64,000 nt of DNA, taken from contig JALIRH010000006.1 in the NCBI GenBank assembly GCA_023055505.1, forward strand, positions 21,673,105-21,737,104, given 5' to 3'. The stretch comes from Callipepla californica brunnescens. Taxonomy: Eukaryota; Chordata; Aves; Galliformes; Odontophoridae. Made by a program: the position numbers and the translations under genes. Every line of letters starts with the position of its first letter. Position 1 is the stretch's first letter. Below are positions 1-12,100 of this stretch, in pieces. The notes beneath the pieces were generated by a model, which searched no databases, was not told the origin of the DNA, and saw only the letters and a list, made by a program, of their open reading frames with translations.

Positions 1-111
1 CCACTGACGCAACCTTGCCAGAGGGCTTCAAATCCAGCACTTCATAATGACCCGGGAGAAATGGCTCCACTTTGGGAAACAAAGATGTTGAATGCTTTAA
101 GTCGATGAGTC
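1..111 (-). CDS. ASNS: ASNS third coding exon, cut by the window edge
   Basis: The acceptor TATCTATAG precedes 111. The exon reads (G)[17 protein letters not shown] and [17 protein letters not shown], matching the family in the linker between the glutaminase and synthetase domains. The open frame runs off the left edge. Confidence 0.94.
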
Positions 112-2385
112 CTATAGATAAAACAGGAGAAAAAATTTAAAACAAAATACAAAAAGTGCAAGACGATTCAACTTAGATTATTTAAGGTATACCTCCCTCA
201 CCATCAGATTTGTTTATGCCTGTATCGAGGCTAGAGAGTTACTTACAAATAAATAAATAAATAGATAGCGAAAGTGTCACCACACAGGGGAAAAAAAACA
301 ACAAAAAACCCACATAAAATAAACATCCATAAAAAAATTATCTGAAGCTACAGGAAATTTCATTGGGGTTTTAAAATTCTTGGCTTTTACAGATTCCAAG
401 TTCTTGTGGCATTATTTCCTAACTAATAGTTCACTTTCTCTCTACACTCAAAAGTGCTTAACAAAGTGTGTCTCCAATAACAGAACTTAATGTGAGATGC
501 TCAATACATCTGTTTTACCTTTTGCCTCAGAACAGACACCCAAAAATCCATCATCAGTCAGCACCTTAAACAGTGGTCTGACCCCATAGGTGTCCCTTGC
601 CAGAAACACTTTTCTGTTTGCTGTGTCCAGAAGGATGAAAGCAAATACACCATCCAGCATGGATGCTGTTTGTTCTATTCCTCCTCTGTTGTAAAGATGA
701 AGGATAACCTCACCATCCACCAGCGTTTGATACTCAAACCCGAACTGCTTCTGCAACTAGGAAAAGAAACACACAAACAGTTGCAAATACTGCTTAATAA
801 CTAAAGAAAAAGCAACAACCATGAAGGAAGTTTACTAAAGAAACCTAAGGCTTTTGTTCGGTAAAATAGAGTACAAAGTTATGTAAACATTTCCACCAAA
901 GAAGAAAATTATACTTTTGTGTGCAAAATATTATGCAGGAGCATAAAGTAGAGCCAATGTAGATTAATTCTGCAAACTCAAGCAACATATGTTATGGCCA
1001 GTTTTCAGGGAAGCACTTCTGTTTGGAGAAATAAAACTGCAGACACACAACCCTGGCTTTAAGAAGCACGTTTCCCACAGAGACATGGCAGAAGGAGGCA
1101 GCCACTGGTTCTAAAAGTCCAACTCAAAATAGGACCAGAAACAGAAGATAACTACATTAAGACTAAGCATAATTCATATTCTTCTGGTGCTGCTTCTAAA
1201 GGCCTGTCAACATCTACTGGACATGTTGGGGGATGATGGGAGATGGTGGAGCTCCAGTAAAACAGTAGAAAGTGAAGAAACTCCATATAATCAGTGCTTT
1301 TGCATTGTAACTTATGTTCTTTGGTCTTAATTGCTATTTGTGGGACAAAGATTTGGCTCAAATTGATTAAATATTAAAATAACTAAGGCAGTGCCCTGAA
1401 TAAGATGGCCGTTTCACCAATGGTTCTTTCATAGATAAGGAAAAAAAAAGTAAAAGAGGACTCATTATAAAGAAGACCTTTAACCAAGGTAGGGAAAAAA
1501 ACCAAACAAGTTTCTGCTGACAGAACATCAAATTTTACACAATTACATCCCCCTTAGATTTCTGAGTGTGACATGACCAAAAGCAATTCTTACAGCAACA
1601 GAAAAAAATGCAACACAAAAGGAATATTAGAGTCTGCTGATACAATGCCCTTCACATACACTTTGCCCTGCTGTATGTACATCCTACCTTTCAAACAGCC
1701 AGTTATTTAATACAATAAATGATATTAGTCCCCTTCCTATACAGCTAAACTCCCAATCACATTGCTGACAGTAGCTTGACTTCAAAACCGCTATGTGTTA
1801 GAAATGAGATTATTCATACATTTCTGATACAACATGCTCAGTTTCTCATCCATTTTAAGCACTTCTTTGCAGCACGATTCAGAATTGGTTAAAAACTGTA
1901 AGCTGCTTTATACTCTGAATTTGGATGATCTGAATCACTTCCCTTTACAAGCAACACATCTCAGCACTGGCACACAAAGTTCAGCAGCAATATACAGACC
2001 ACACAGACAATGCTCTCAGGCACAGGCTACAACTTTGAGCAGCCCTGTGCGGAGTCCCACTGACTTGATAATACTGGAGCTCAGGATATTCTATGATTCT
2101 ACAACTCATACACTTACCTGTTTGAAATTGTAGATTTCTCCATTGTAACACAGCCACAGATAAGGGAACTTCCTCACCCGGATCGGCTGCATGCCATACA
2201 GCTGGTCAACAACCGCGAGGCGGTGGAAACCAAAGCAACAGTTGGTGAACCCATTGACATTCTCAAAACGGAACGCATCAGGACCTCTGTGTGCTATCTT
2301 CATGGCACTCAGACACTGGACAGAAAGGCATTCATCACTTCCGAACAGGGCCCAGATACCGCACATTGTGAAGCTGCTGAGTTAC
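1..2385 (-). CDS. ASNS: ASNS, asparagine synthetase (glutamine-hydrolysing), 5' part: exons 2385..2118, 756..519 and 111..1
   Basis: ASNS makes asparagine from aspartate, glutamine and ATP in the cytosol. Three coding exons are visible, covering about 199 of the family's roughly 560 residues. The gene continues off the left edge, so the C-terminal synthetase (ATP pyrophosphatase) domain is absent. Translation starts at 2366..2364 with [11 protein letters not shown]; Cys2 is the glutaminase nucleophile exposed when Met is removed. Other class II glutamine amidotransferase motifs follow: HRGPD, HRLAVVD, YNGEIYN, VDGE and [10 protein letters not shown]. Exon ends agree in phase: the first ends ..NFKQ in phase 0, the second ends after one base of a Gly codon, and the third completes [10 protein letters not shown]. 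All donors are GT and acceptors AG. The protein is almost colinear with mammalian ASNS. The gene is divergent from C1GALT1, with about 10 kb between the promoters. Confidence 0.97.
112..2117 (-). other. ASNS introns (112..518 and 757..2117)
   Basis: Two introns flank the second coding exon. They are AT-rich with A-rich runs and no recognisable gene. A possible short CR1-type tail (TTCTATGATTCT) lies at 2089..2100. Nothing else was identified. Confidence 0.7.
519..756 (-). CDS. ASNS: ASNS second coding exon
   Basis: The acceptor TTTTCCTAG precedes 756, and the exon opens [16 protein letters not shown]. It carries [22 protein letters not shown] and [10 protein letters not shown] of the glutaminase domain, and ends at AAAAG|GTAAAA (519) after the first base of a split Gly codon. 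It has 238 nt, or 79 codons plus one base. Confidence 0.96.
2118..2385 (-). CDS. ASNS: ASNS first coding exon (5'UTR 2385..2367, codons 1-83)
   Basis: The acceptor TTTCCAG lies just above 2385, and a 19-nt leader runs into ATG at 2366..2364 (A at -3, favourable Kozak). The exon encodes residues 1-83 with the catalytic Cys, the HRGPD loop and YNGEIYN, and ends at CAG|GTAAGT (2118) in phase 0. Upstream exon 1 is non-coding. Confidence 0.96.
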
Positions 2386-2415
2386 CTGGAAACAGAAAAC
2401 ACGTTCAGTAAAAGC

Positions 2416-2480
2416 ACAGAATCACCTAGGTTGAAGAAAATCTTCTAGACCTCTCAGTCCAACCATTAACCTGACCTACA
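2416..2480 (-). mobile_element. CR1-like LINE 3' fragment
   Basis: CACAGAATCACCTAGGTTG followed by a short spacer and AGTCCAACCATTAACCT resembles the reverse complement of an avian CR1 3' end. It is short and diverged, in ASNS intron 1. Confidence 0.55.
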
Positions 2481-2919
2481 TGCAAGAAATGACAGCTGGA
2501 ATGCACAGATACAAAAGGCTGATAAAAAAAACAAAGTAGGCCACCGATTACTGGACTACAAAGAGAACTGATGGAGAGATCAGCAGACCTTATTCACATG
2601 AGGTAAAACACAGCATACACTTATGATAAGCAGCCCTTGTCCAGCTCAAGAAATTCAGCTTAAACTCGTCACTGGGTTGTTTTTTATACAGCACCAAGTT
2701 GGGTACTAGCTATGATCTGCTGAAGTAACATCACACTGACAGATGCTTTTCCAGATGAGAGCTGTTCTGTCACCGTAGTACCAAGGCAGCTTCATGGTTA
2801 GGAACAGAACTAACCCCAGCACTTCTCCTTGCGTGCAGGTACAAGATTGGCTGTTTACTCGGTCATGCAATCTGGGAAATCAGTTTTTCCATACTGTAGG
2901 CCAGCAGCACGTGCACACA

Positions 2920-3560
2920 GCCCCAGCCGCCCCTGGGGGCTCGCTGAGCTCCATTCCCAGCGGCGGGAGGCTGACGCCGTGCCTGGGAGCCCGCTCTGAA
3001 TCCAACGGGTTGCCACGGGGAAGCCGTGGGACGGCCGAACCCGGCCAGGAGCGCTGCTGTACGCACCTTCAGAAGGTTTCCCCATCACCTCCAACCGGCA
3101 CAGAGCACGTACGAGAAGGCAGCAGCGCGGAAATAAGCCGTACCTGCGCACCCCTCCCCCCATGCCGTACATCAGGCTGCCCCTCCCCCCAGGATCATCA
3201 TCTCTTCCACAGAGCCAAACAGCGACAAGCACGCGACAGTCCGGCCCTCAAGCCGATCACACCCCCCCACACACACACACCAGGACCCCGGGCTCCCTCC
3301 CATCGTCCCCCCGCCTTCCTCCGTGCGGCCCCGGACTGCCCGAGCAACAGGGCCCGGAAGGGGCGGCCCTGCAGCCCATCCCGCTCCTGCCCGGGCTGCC
3401 TACCCCGTGCCGGCCGCTGCTGCACGGAGAGCCGCCGTCCACGCCGCCCCGGGCGGAGAAAGAAGCGGCCGTGCCCGCAGCCGAGCTCCTCCCACACCGC
3501 CTGCTGAAAGCCGCGGGCAGGTTTCATCATGCGGCTACGGGGCGGGAGCCTGGCTCCTGC
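2920..3560 (-). promoter_or_regulatory. ASNS: ASNS CpG-island promoter and non-coding exon 1 region
   Basis: This GC- and CpG-rich block contrasts with AT-rich flanks and lies directly upstream of the ASNS coding exons. No coding exon fits here, so it should hold the non-coding first exon. Taking the human spacing between the response element and the start site as a guide, transcription would begin near 3460. Possible exon 1 donors on the minus strand are CGGG|GTAGGC near 3405, GCGCAG|GTACGG at 3144 and CTGAAG|GTGCGT at 3067. The sequence alone does not decide between them. A GC box (GGGGCGGG) sits at 3539..3546. Confidence 0.8.
3521..3529 (-). promoter_or_regulatory. ASNS: Amino-acid response element / C/EBP-ATF composite site (NSRE-1 type)
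   Basis: The minus strand reads CATGATGAAAC. TGATGAAAC is the core of the human ASNS NSRE-1 element, bound by ATF4 and C/EBP factors in amino-acid limitation and ER stress. It lies about 60 bp upstream of the inferred start site, the expected place. The companion NSRE-2 motif (GTTACA in human) is not exact here; CTTTCAG occupies roughly its position. Confidence 0.85.
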
Positions 3561-6500
3561 TGGGGGTGGTGGCTGAGCTTGGTGAGCTCAGAAGACTTTT
3601 CCAACCGTACTGACGCTTCTTACAGCTGTGTTTTGTTTGGAAGAGAGAGCGCTTACGAAGCTGATTACCTTCAGGGGTGTTTACTGAGGAGCTTGCCTTG
3701 GGAAACTCACAGATGCTGTATGGAGGTGAAGGAATTTTGATGCCTGTGGACTTAATCACTAGGCAGTTTTGCTTTTTTCCCTTTGAAAGTGCTGAAGTGA
3801 ATTAATTCTGCTCAAAAAACTAGAAAGAGAAGTGCTAAATATAAACCTTTAAACTCCACACATACTTCAAGAAGGCCATTAGTAGTCACATGCAACACCG
3901 CCTCATCCTTTGCTTTATCTGACTTGGTTTAAAGCTGCAGTGCATAAAGTTCTTCAGATCATGAAGAACTCTATATATAAACTTACGTGGGGTTTTTTTA
4001 GATTTTAGAAAGAATGTTGTAGTATTGTATGCCACTCCTGCACCTAAAGCTAACAGATTGGCCCTGGCAGAGCTGTGGCTTTGGGCGGCAGTGCAGGTGC
4101 CAGATGTGCAGTTCTGAGCAGCTCTGCACAGCCTGGATGAGCACACTGAAAGCGTGAGCCATGGCACATCAAGTCACTGCTCACAGCACGGGAATGCTGG
4201 TTCAGCTGGAGAGCACCTCATGCTGCCTCCTGTTGTTTTCTTTTTTTTTTTTTTTTTCAGTAGTTACAGACTACATTTTGAAAATGTACAATAAATAACA
4301 GGTAAATATTGCATTAATTTAGGGTTGTTGTTTGTGTGGGTTTTGTTCCTCTTGTTTGCTTTTTTTTTTTTTTGGTCAGGCTCTTCTGTTTAATAGCTTT
4401 TCATTACCTCTTCTTTTCTACCTTTCTACCTGCAAAGAAGAGATCTCTAGAAGAGCCCGCTTCTCCTTAAGTTGGTTTATTTTATAGGTAATTCTTGGTT
4501 CATAACGGGATCTCATGCAGTGCTTTATAATAGCATATCCAGAAGTATTTGGGGAAATGAGAATCTTCTCACAAAGAAAACAGAGCAGGAACCAATTGCA
4601 GGAAGAAATGCTGGGCAAGCACAGTCAGCAAAGCTGCCCAAGTCCTCATTAATGTCTGCATCCCTGGGGCACACTGTGTAACAGCCACTTATTTATCCTA
4701 CCTTTTACTACGCTCTTTTAAAACTGGAGCTAGCTGCTGCATTTTAGTCTTCCTTGTTTAATCTTCCATTTTAATTAAGTTTATGGTGTTAAATATAGGA
4801 CTAATGGGAGAAATGCCAGACAATACATTTTTGGACACTGGCAATTTCACTGCTCACTAGCTACAATAGCACAGGTGGTAACTGATATGTCTCTGTCCTT
4901 TTCTAGCCTTGTCAAGTAGCTCTTTACAATCCCTTTACATTAAATGTCATTCTTCAATGTCCAACCTTTGCTTTTATTGTCTCTATACAGCACTACATAT
5001 AATTATGCCTTAGCCCCACAGCTCTGCTCTTCTCAGCCATCTTTCAGTGTCCTGGGCAATCATTTCTCCAAAGGATTGTCTTCTCCACTACTTCCCTGAA
5101 GTATTCCAGCTTTCTCATTTCTGTATGCCAGGATCACAGCCTTGTTTGTAGACTCCTTGCAGGCAGACTCAGACCTATGTTCCTTCTTATTCTGATGCTT
5201 GCCAAGCTTTGACTGGCCTTCGAATCTGCAGATTTCAACTCGTCATCAACCCCCTTAGACATGGGCCTGTGTGTGGATGCTGGTCAGTTAGTCATACTTG
5301 GATGTTGCGGGCTTTTTATGACGCTGTCATGGAGCAGTGGCTGAGGCCTCTTGCCTCAAAAACAAGGCAACTCCTAAGTCATAAGTTTAGACAGAACTTT
5401 TAGAAGTGTAGGACCACGAATCATGACTCAAAATCAGTGAAGAAGGGTGAGTAATACAGTCGTTAGTGTTCAGATGGTAGCTTATGTCTTTCCTGTGAAA
5501 GGGAACTAGAGTTTCTTTTGTTCTGTTCCATTTATGTAAGACTTTTGCTGCTCATGGGTGATGTCAGGCAATGAAGGACATGGTTGTATTATAGATTATG
5601 AAATCACTGCACTGGAGATATGGCACAACTGACATGCGAGGCAGAGACGTTTCATTGAAGGCGAGAGGTAGATGAGTAAATGAAAGGTGAAAGTGAACAG
5701 ATGAGTACAATGTAGAGGCAGAGGAGCAAGCCATGGAGTGGCATTACTGGGAGTCACTGGATATTTATGCATATTTGAGGGATTTGGTTGTGGAGAGTAG
5801 AGGGATATGTGTCTTGTCCACACCCTTATGAATTCCTTTGCATCAGTATCCATTTTTAGCATGGGCTGTTTAGCCTTACACATCATGAATTGCAACAGCA
5901 GCATCTTTTTTCATCTCCAGTCCTAACTGATATAGTAATGGATTCGTGGGAATAGGCCATTTCCAGATTCCGTGAGTTGTCCTTTTTTCAGCTCTCAGGG
6001 ACTGGATGTTAATGATGTAATCTGGGCACAGATCTCCAAGAATCCTCTGTTTTCCAGCTTGAATTTTTTCCTTCACATATTTGCTGCAACAACACATCAC
6101 AATAATCAAAGGCCCACCTGAATGGGATATGCCACTATGATTTGTTTGTTTGTGAGCATCCACTAATTACTTTGGTGTTGAAGTCTACAGACATCTCCAA
6201 TTCCTGAATACATACTGTGCAAGAACATGATGCTATCCTTGGGGCAGGGAGAAACAAGTGGCAAACAGCAAATGGCAGTGGCCTAGTATACATTCTAGTA
6301 CAGGAATTGAACTTGAAGACAGAAAGCTGTTTCTGCTAAAGGAGACAAAAGAAACATTCTTGTACCATGACAGCCTCACCAACCTATTACATATTGGAAG
6401 AAGTTACTGATGGGCTGGACTCAGAGGAGGCTGGAGATCAATTCCTCCACAACTGCATGGGTTGGCATAGATAAAATATCTCACACTTTGTTTTTACAGA

Positions 6501-9500
6501 TACAAAAATGTGCAGTTTGTATACTTACGATAGTGCCAGGCGTTGATAATACCTCTCACATTTGAAATGCATGATTATATATCAGGAATATGTGTATGCA
6601 GACAGCAAAGCCCTTTTCCTAATTTGGTTTGGCTTCCCAGGGAGCACAGTAACGTGATGTGCTAACTAGGCAAAAGTTTGGGTGACTGCAATCAAGTTCT
6701 CATCCAGTATCATGCTTTATACTTTATCTGAACAGGAAAAACAAACAAACAAACAAACAAAACAAACAGAAAACAGAAGCTGTCAAAATCAAAAGCTGCT
6801 TGCAGATCTGTAGTTCAAAGTAAGACAGGCTCAAGTTTGTATCACTTGGTCTATGTTTTACACAGTGGAATTGCACCCCATGTCAGAGAGCTTTGTGCTT
6901 GCAGCTTCTAAAGAAATTACTAACCTACAGCAGTGCTGTTTGCTCCTCTAATTTTGAATATACCTATTTTTCTTTCATTCCTTTGTGTTCTCTTTTCATC
7001 CCTTGGAGATGTTTAGAGGACATTCAGACTGTTCTCTAGACAAAATCCTCTCTTGGTATAAAAAGTAGTCTCTTCTACTGGGAGTTCCTTTTGCTAGTCT
7101 CTCTCATTTAATCCTTTTTCTTTTCTTTCTGCTTAATTATGTTAAGCTTCAAAACAAATAAGACTTGCTCTGACCTCAGAGTTGAGAGGTCACAGCACTG
7201 AATTGTTAAAAGAATATCTTTTCTAGAGCTGGGCATTCAGATCTTCAGTAATGTACTAGGGAGGCATGTCGAGTGCAGCAGCGAGAGAAAACACGAGGTA
7301 AGGTGATTTGTTACTGCCTGAACAAAAGATGAAGCATTTTACACTGCTGCAGGATCCTTCCTAATGCCCCACGTCCTTCCATTATCCCCCGTGTTTCTTA
7401 GCACACATAAGAAAAGGCTGTTGAAAGGGCTGCTGGCCATACAGTGCACATTGCAGGCATGGCATGTCGCATACCAACGGGTCTTCTGTGAGGAGGCCCA
7501 AGAACACAGAGGAATGAAACGTTGCTGACTTTAACTGAGTAATAGCCTTGGCTAATGAGAAGAAATCCAGTGGAATTTACGCTCTGATCCCTGGGAGGAG
7601 GGGAAGAAACCCCCAAACCAAAGAACTCTGACATATACTTTTTTTTAACGACTCACAAAACAAGACAGAAAAATTAGTTTTCTGATGCTAATTGTGTAAC
7701 ATAAAGCAGAATAATTACCTTGATCTTTTAGTCACACTGGTAGGGCTACTTTAAATTCTGGCTCTTTTTCATAGAGTACAAAAGTTCAGGTGTGAGCTAA
7801 ATTAGCCTTTAAACTAACAGATGTAGTCAGGGTAGCAGGGTTAATTGCAAATTGCAATCTTCAGTTCACTTTTTCACTGTGGTTCAGCCATTGTGCTGTT
7901 TAGCCCAATTCAGCAGATGTTTTATTACAAACAAGATCCTATTCATCTATTCATTCCATATGAAGAGCCATGAGTAGCTGCTGTAAATTTGTAACAGCAA
8001 AACCCATGTTTGACCACGTATAACAATCTTAAAACACATTGGGATGTATTTTTCATTTGGAATTACTTGACTTGATTCTAGCAAAGTCATTTTCATGCAC
8101 ATTAGTGGTGTGGCTTACGTCTTTTAAAGCCCCGTATTTCATCTTGTGACTGGAAGATATCAAAAGGGCGCAGTGAAATTGCTTACATGCAGATATTTGT
8201 GCTCCTAAATGCAATTAAGAACAGAGAGGGAAGAATGACAGTCATCGAATACTGCCTGAGGGTCATTTTTTTTTTTATAAAAAAGAAGGTAAAATCCTCT
8301 TTTGGTTTGGAAAGAGCAGAGAAACTGCTCTAAAGCATTGGAATGCAGCTGCGCTTTGCCATCACTAGATAGTGCTATTGCTTCAAAATGAGACATCGCC
8401 TCACTGCTGGTATTGCAGCTATCAGAAATCGAAGTGTACAGCGAATACAGCGAAGGTCTTCAATGAAAGTGGACTGCAGATGCATTGTAGAAAATGCAGT
8501 GTAGAAAATGAACGACTGCACGAACACGTACACCAAGCCAGTTGTTTTCTTTAAATGAGAATAGTGAAAGTCATTTGTTTCCAGTTCTCTCTCATAAGTA
8601 CACGCTGAAATAGAGCTTGCTGCATGGCCAGTGTGTGGTGCTTTCTTACTAATCTGTTCAATCAAATGGCAGCAAACCCTTCAGATGATTGCTTTGTTTC
8701 TTTGTTATAGCTATTTACTCTGCTATTTTTTTTTTCAGTAATTCTCAATGCTGTACAGATGTAAATTTTGTCATTAGTATTATACAAATAGGAAAATGGC
8801 ATGTCCTTTCTCTCCTCCACTCCCTGTTCTTCCATAGCTGGAAACTAACAATGGACTTTGTAAAAATAGCTGTTTCTTTATGTGTAAAGAAAAGAAAACA
8901 TGGAAGAAAGATAATCCTTCCTATTTAGAGGAAAACAACCAACGAGAGACAAAAATCACAAGAGAGGAAAACTAATTGTAAAGGAAATCAAAATGCAGTA
9001 TCAGTTCAGAAGGACCAAAAGAGCTGAACAATTAATGGTTGGAAGGCAGGAGGAAACATTGTTCTGCATGCTAATTTGTACCTCGTTTCTCATCACGGAC
9101 GCTTCAGATAATAATGTACTTCTACTGATGCAAAAAGCTTGATTTCCAATATTAATTCCAACATTTTGTATTAAGCTCTGTGTTATTCTGTATTCTAAGG
9201 AAAAATAAGGAAACGTGAATGAACCAAAATCTTCTATCAACTCTCACCCCACCACAAATATATGATATTGATGCTTGAATCTCTGGCAGCCATGCACGGA
9301 ACCTTTTTCTTTTGCCAGGAACGGGTGTGGGATGGGCAAACAAAAGAAAAAAGTGTTGGCTACACTTCAAGCCTTTCTGAAATGCACCTCTTTTGGTTGG
9401 GACCTTCAAAGTGTCATTTTGGTAGGATTTGACAGGGAAAGTATTTGCTCTGGCTGCCTTTTAACTTGCATGGAGATGTTGAATAAATGGAAATTTACTT

Positions 9501-11247
9501 ATCTGTACAGAAATATATCAGTAACAAGAATAAAAAGTGATGTATTTTTCTTAAGTGCCGAAGTTGGCTTATCAAGGCCATTTCTACAAACAAAGCAGGA
9601 CCAGAAAGTACATTTTGTTATGGCAGCCTGACTAATTATTAGCACACCTGTCAGTGTGATTTATGTCCATACCAAGTAGCATTCCTTGAGAAAATCTCTG
9701 GGCATGGATTACAGAATGATACATGCCAAGAGCTGCTTCTAAAGAGCGCTATGGACAGGACTGAGGTTTCACTCAGTTTATCCAAGGGAATCCCAGCAGA
9801 CTTTATAACCCCCTGTGCTCCGTCACACCTTCCCACCACATATCACAGCACTGAAGATGAATGCCATTTTCTCAGTTCTGTGATAAGCAAATGTTATCCT
9901 GGATGGCTGCATCAACTTATTTTGACTGAAAAAAGTCATAAAATAGTTACAGTTCCCAGCTGTGTCTCATACAGGTGTAGCCCAAAGCATTCTGAAGTGG
10001 GCTTTGGGGTGGGTGTCCAAGCAGAACAGAGACATCAGGGGAAATGCTTTTCTTGTAGAATGTCCAGGGCGCCAGCATGTTGCAATGTCTGATATTTACA
10101 ATCAAAATATATTGAACATTCTTTAATTTTGGTAAGGAACAAAATGCCTTTACCCCGCATTCTTTAAAACGCTCTTTGAAACATCAGCAAGATTCAGGAA
10201 TTATTTTTTTAATTCTGCCACTCTGAGTGTGTCATTCAACTTTTGGCACACACACTGAACACAGTGGATTGCTTTAAGTTAATTATTTGTTTAAAGCACA
10301 TCTAATTAATGTGGATAGCAATGCAGAGATTGTACACTGTTTTAATGCAGACAGTACTTCTAACTTTACAGATCAGTGAGGTGTATTATTGCATGGCAAT
10401 TCCATTGTTTGTGCAAGAAATACAGCTCCTCATCGAAACAGGTCAGACTTTAAGCCAATAGGCTTTCCTTCTGGGAAAAGAAAAAGGGGGTAGTAAACTT
10501 AAGCACAGATATCAGTTTGTAATAATCCACTTTACTCAAATAAATGACAGTAAATAATGTAAGCCAGTTTTACAACTCTGTATGTGGTTCTAGCACCATA
10601 TGGAACATAGCACCAAATGAGTGAGTGCCTTCCCAAGTCAAGCAGGCAAAGGTTGTGGTGATAAATCAAAACTGTTTGCTTACCTGAAGGCCTTTGTTTT
10701 GCTCTAGGACTTCGGGTAGACAAATTATATACATACTTCAGCTAGTCCAGATTGCCTGGAACTAAAATTTATGGGTTCACATACTCACAAAGAATGGATA
10801 ATAAGTTTGTTAGAGAAGAACGGACTCACTAAGTCATAAAGATAGTGGGAAAATAAAACGTAACATTTCATATGGTCATCTCTTTGACCAAAAGTGAGTG
10901 GAGAACAAAAGAAGTAGCTTGCAGTTAGAAAAGGTGGAAATTATTCATTCATATACATTTTCCTGGTCTTTGATGATGATTCATAAAAGTGATGGCATAA
11001 ATTAATTCAAGATAAGACCATTTATAATTGAAAAAATCATCAAGAAAGAACAGATATCCATGGAAGCACGTTGAACTGGAGCTATTAAAGCCGGGTCCCT
11101 ACCAGCTGTTAACATGTGGAAAGTAGGCTGTAGAAAGAAAACACAGTTTTGCCTTAGATATTTCACTAAATATGCATTCAGTCCTTGACTCGCCAAATTC
11201 CAACAACATTTTGTCTTCTATGTTAACTTTCTGTCATTCCTCTTAAT
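3561..11247. other. Intergenic DNA between ASNS and the mariner relic
   Basis: No supported exon, RNA gene or CpG island was found. Open frames are short, lack codon bias or homology, and overlap on both strands. Visible structure is limited to T runs at 4239..4258 and 4361..4374 and an (AAAC)n tract at 6736..6768. Confidence 0.7.
6736..6768. repeat. (AAAC)n microsatellite
   Basis: An AACA tetranucleotide tract of about five units, with one slipped unit. Confidence 0.9.
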
Positions 11248-11249
11248 TA

Positions 11250-12100
11250 CAAGGGCTGCTCTGAAAGCAATGCCTTCTATTTTATTATGTAGGCCCACAA
11301 CATCAGAGATAGATGTTGGTGATATGACATAGAAGTTGAACCTTCCTATTAATATTGCTGTACCATTGTCATCCTGAGACAGACGGCAGCAGAGGGGCAG
11401 TCTCACTAAATGGCATCCAACATGGAAGTGTGTATGAAGCAAAGAGTGGAAATGAATCCCTCCATCACCCGTTTGTATTCACTGACATTTGGTGAATGTT
11501 TACTGAGGGCAAACAGTGGATTTTGGCACAGCGAAGGGTGGTGCATTTCAGCAGTGGAGACAGCAACATGAAAGACAAGCCATGTTCCAGACAGCCATAC
11601 ACAGCTGAGGCACCACACTATGAAGAGCATTTCAGTCAGACAGTCCATGTGAATCAATGGATTATGACCAGAGAGCTGTGTACAGAGCTGAACACTGGCT
11701 CCAATGCACTGGAAACGGTGGTGACCATGTTGGAATATCCCAGTTTGGTGGGTCCCATGAATGCTGACACAGGGAAAAAAGAACACCATATGCAAGTTTG
11801 CCATGACCTGTTGAAGCAACACAAGGTTGAAGGTGACAGCTTCCTGGATCACATCATTAGCTGTGACGAGGCATCATGTAACCGCTACAAGCCTGAGTCA
11901 AAACAACAGTCAATGGAGTGGCAACATGATTTTCACATCAAAGAAAACATTCAAGATGAAGCCCTCAGTTGGTAAAATGATGCACACTGTCTTTCGGGGT
12001 AGGAAAGGAACAATCCCTCTAGGTTTCCCGGAACTTAGCAAACCATCAACTCTGATCACTACATCACAATGCTGACTAAGCTCAAGAGTCAGGCCTCTTA
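11250..12100 (+). mobile_element. Degraded mariner (Tc1/mariner) DNA transposon, Galluhop-like
   Basis: The left end CAAGGGCTGCTCTGAAAGCA follows a TA dinucleotide (11248..11249), the mariner target. This start resembles the chicken mariner Galluhop as I recall it. The body encodes a broken transposase. MEVCMKQRVEMN (ATG at 11422) is the N-terminus. A frameshift then leads into the frame carrying HFSSGDSNMKDKPCSRQP, and EGDSFLDHIISCDEASCN-RYKPESKQQSMEW matches the family's first catalytic block (usually GDE then PESKxQSMEW), so the first catalytic Asp is visible. The later catalytic-Asp blocks and the right inverted repeat were not found, so the copy is truncated on the right as well as frameshifted. 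Confidence 0.88.
11422..12072 (+). pseudogene. Mariner transposase remnant
   Basis: Homology starts at ATG 11422 and moves between frames. The longest open segment, 11496..11975 (159 codons), carries the helix-turn-helix-derived N-terminal part and the first catalytic motif (SCDEAS). A further segment in another frame, 12030..12072, reads HYITMLTKLK-like sequence. It lacks the second and third catalytic Asp blocks and cannot encode an active transposase. Confidence 0.85.

Noticed and set aside
2794..3740. Long open frames on both strands over the ASNS CpG island
   Set aside because: GC-rich compositional frames with no domain and no splice support; the region is the ASNS promoter and non-coding exon.
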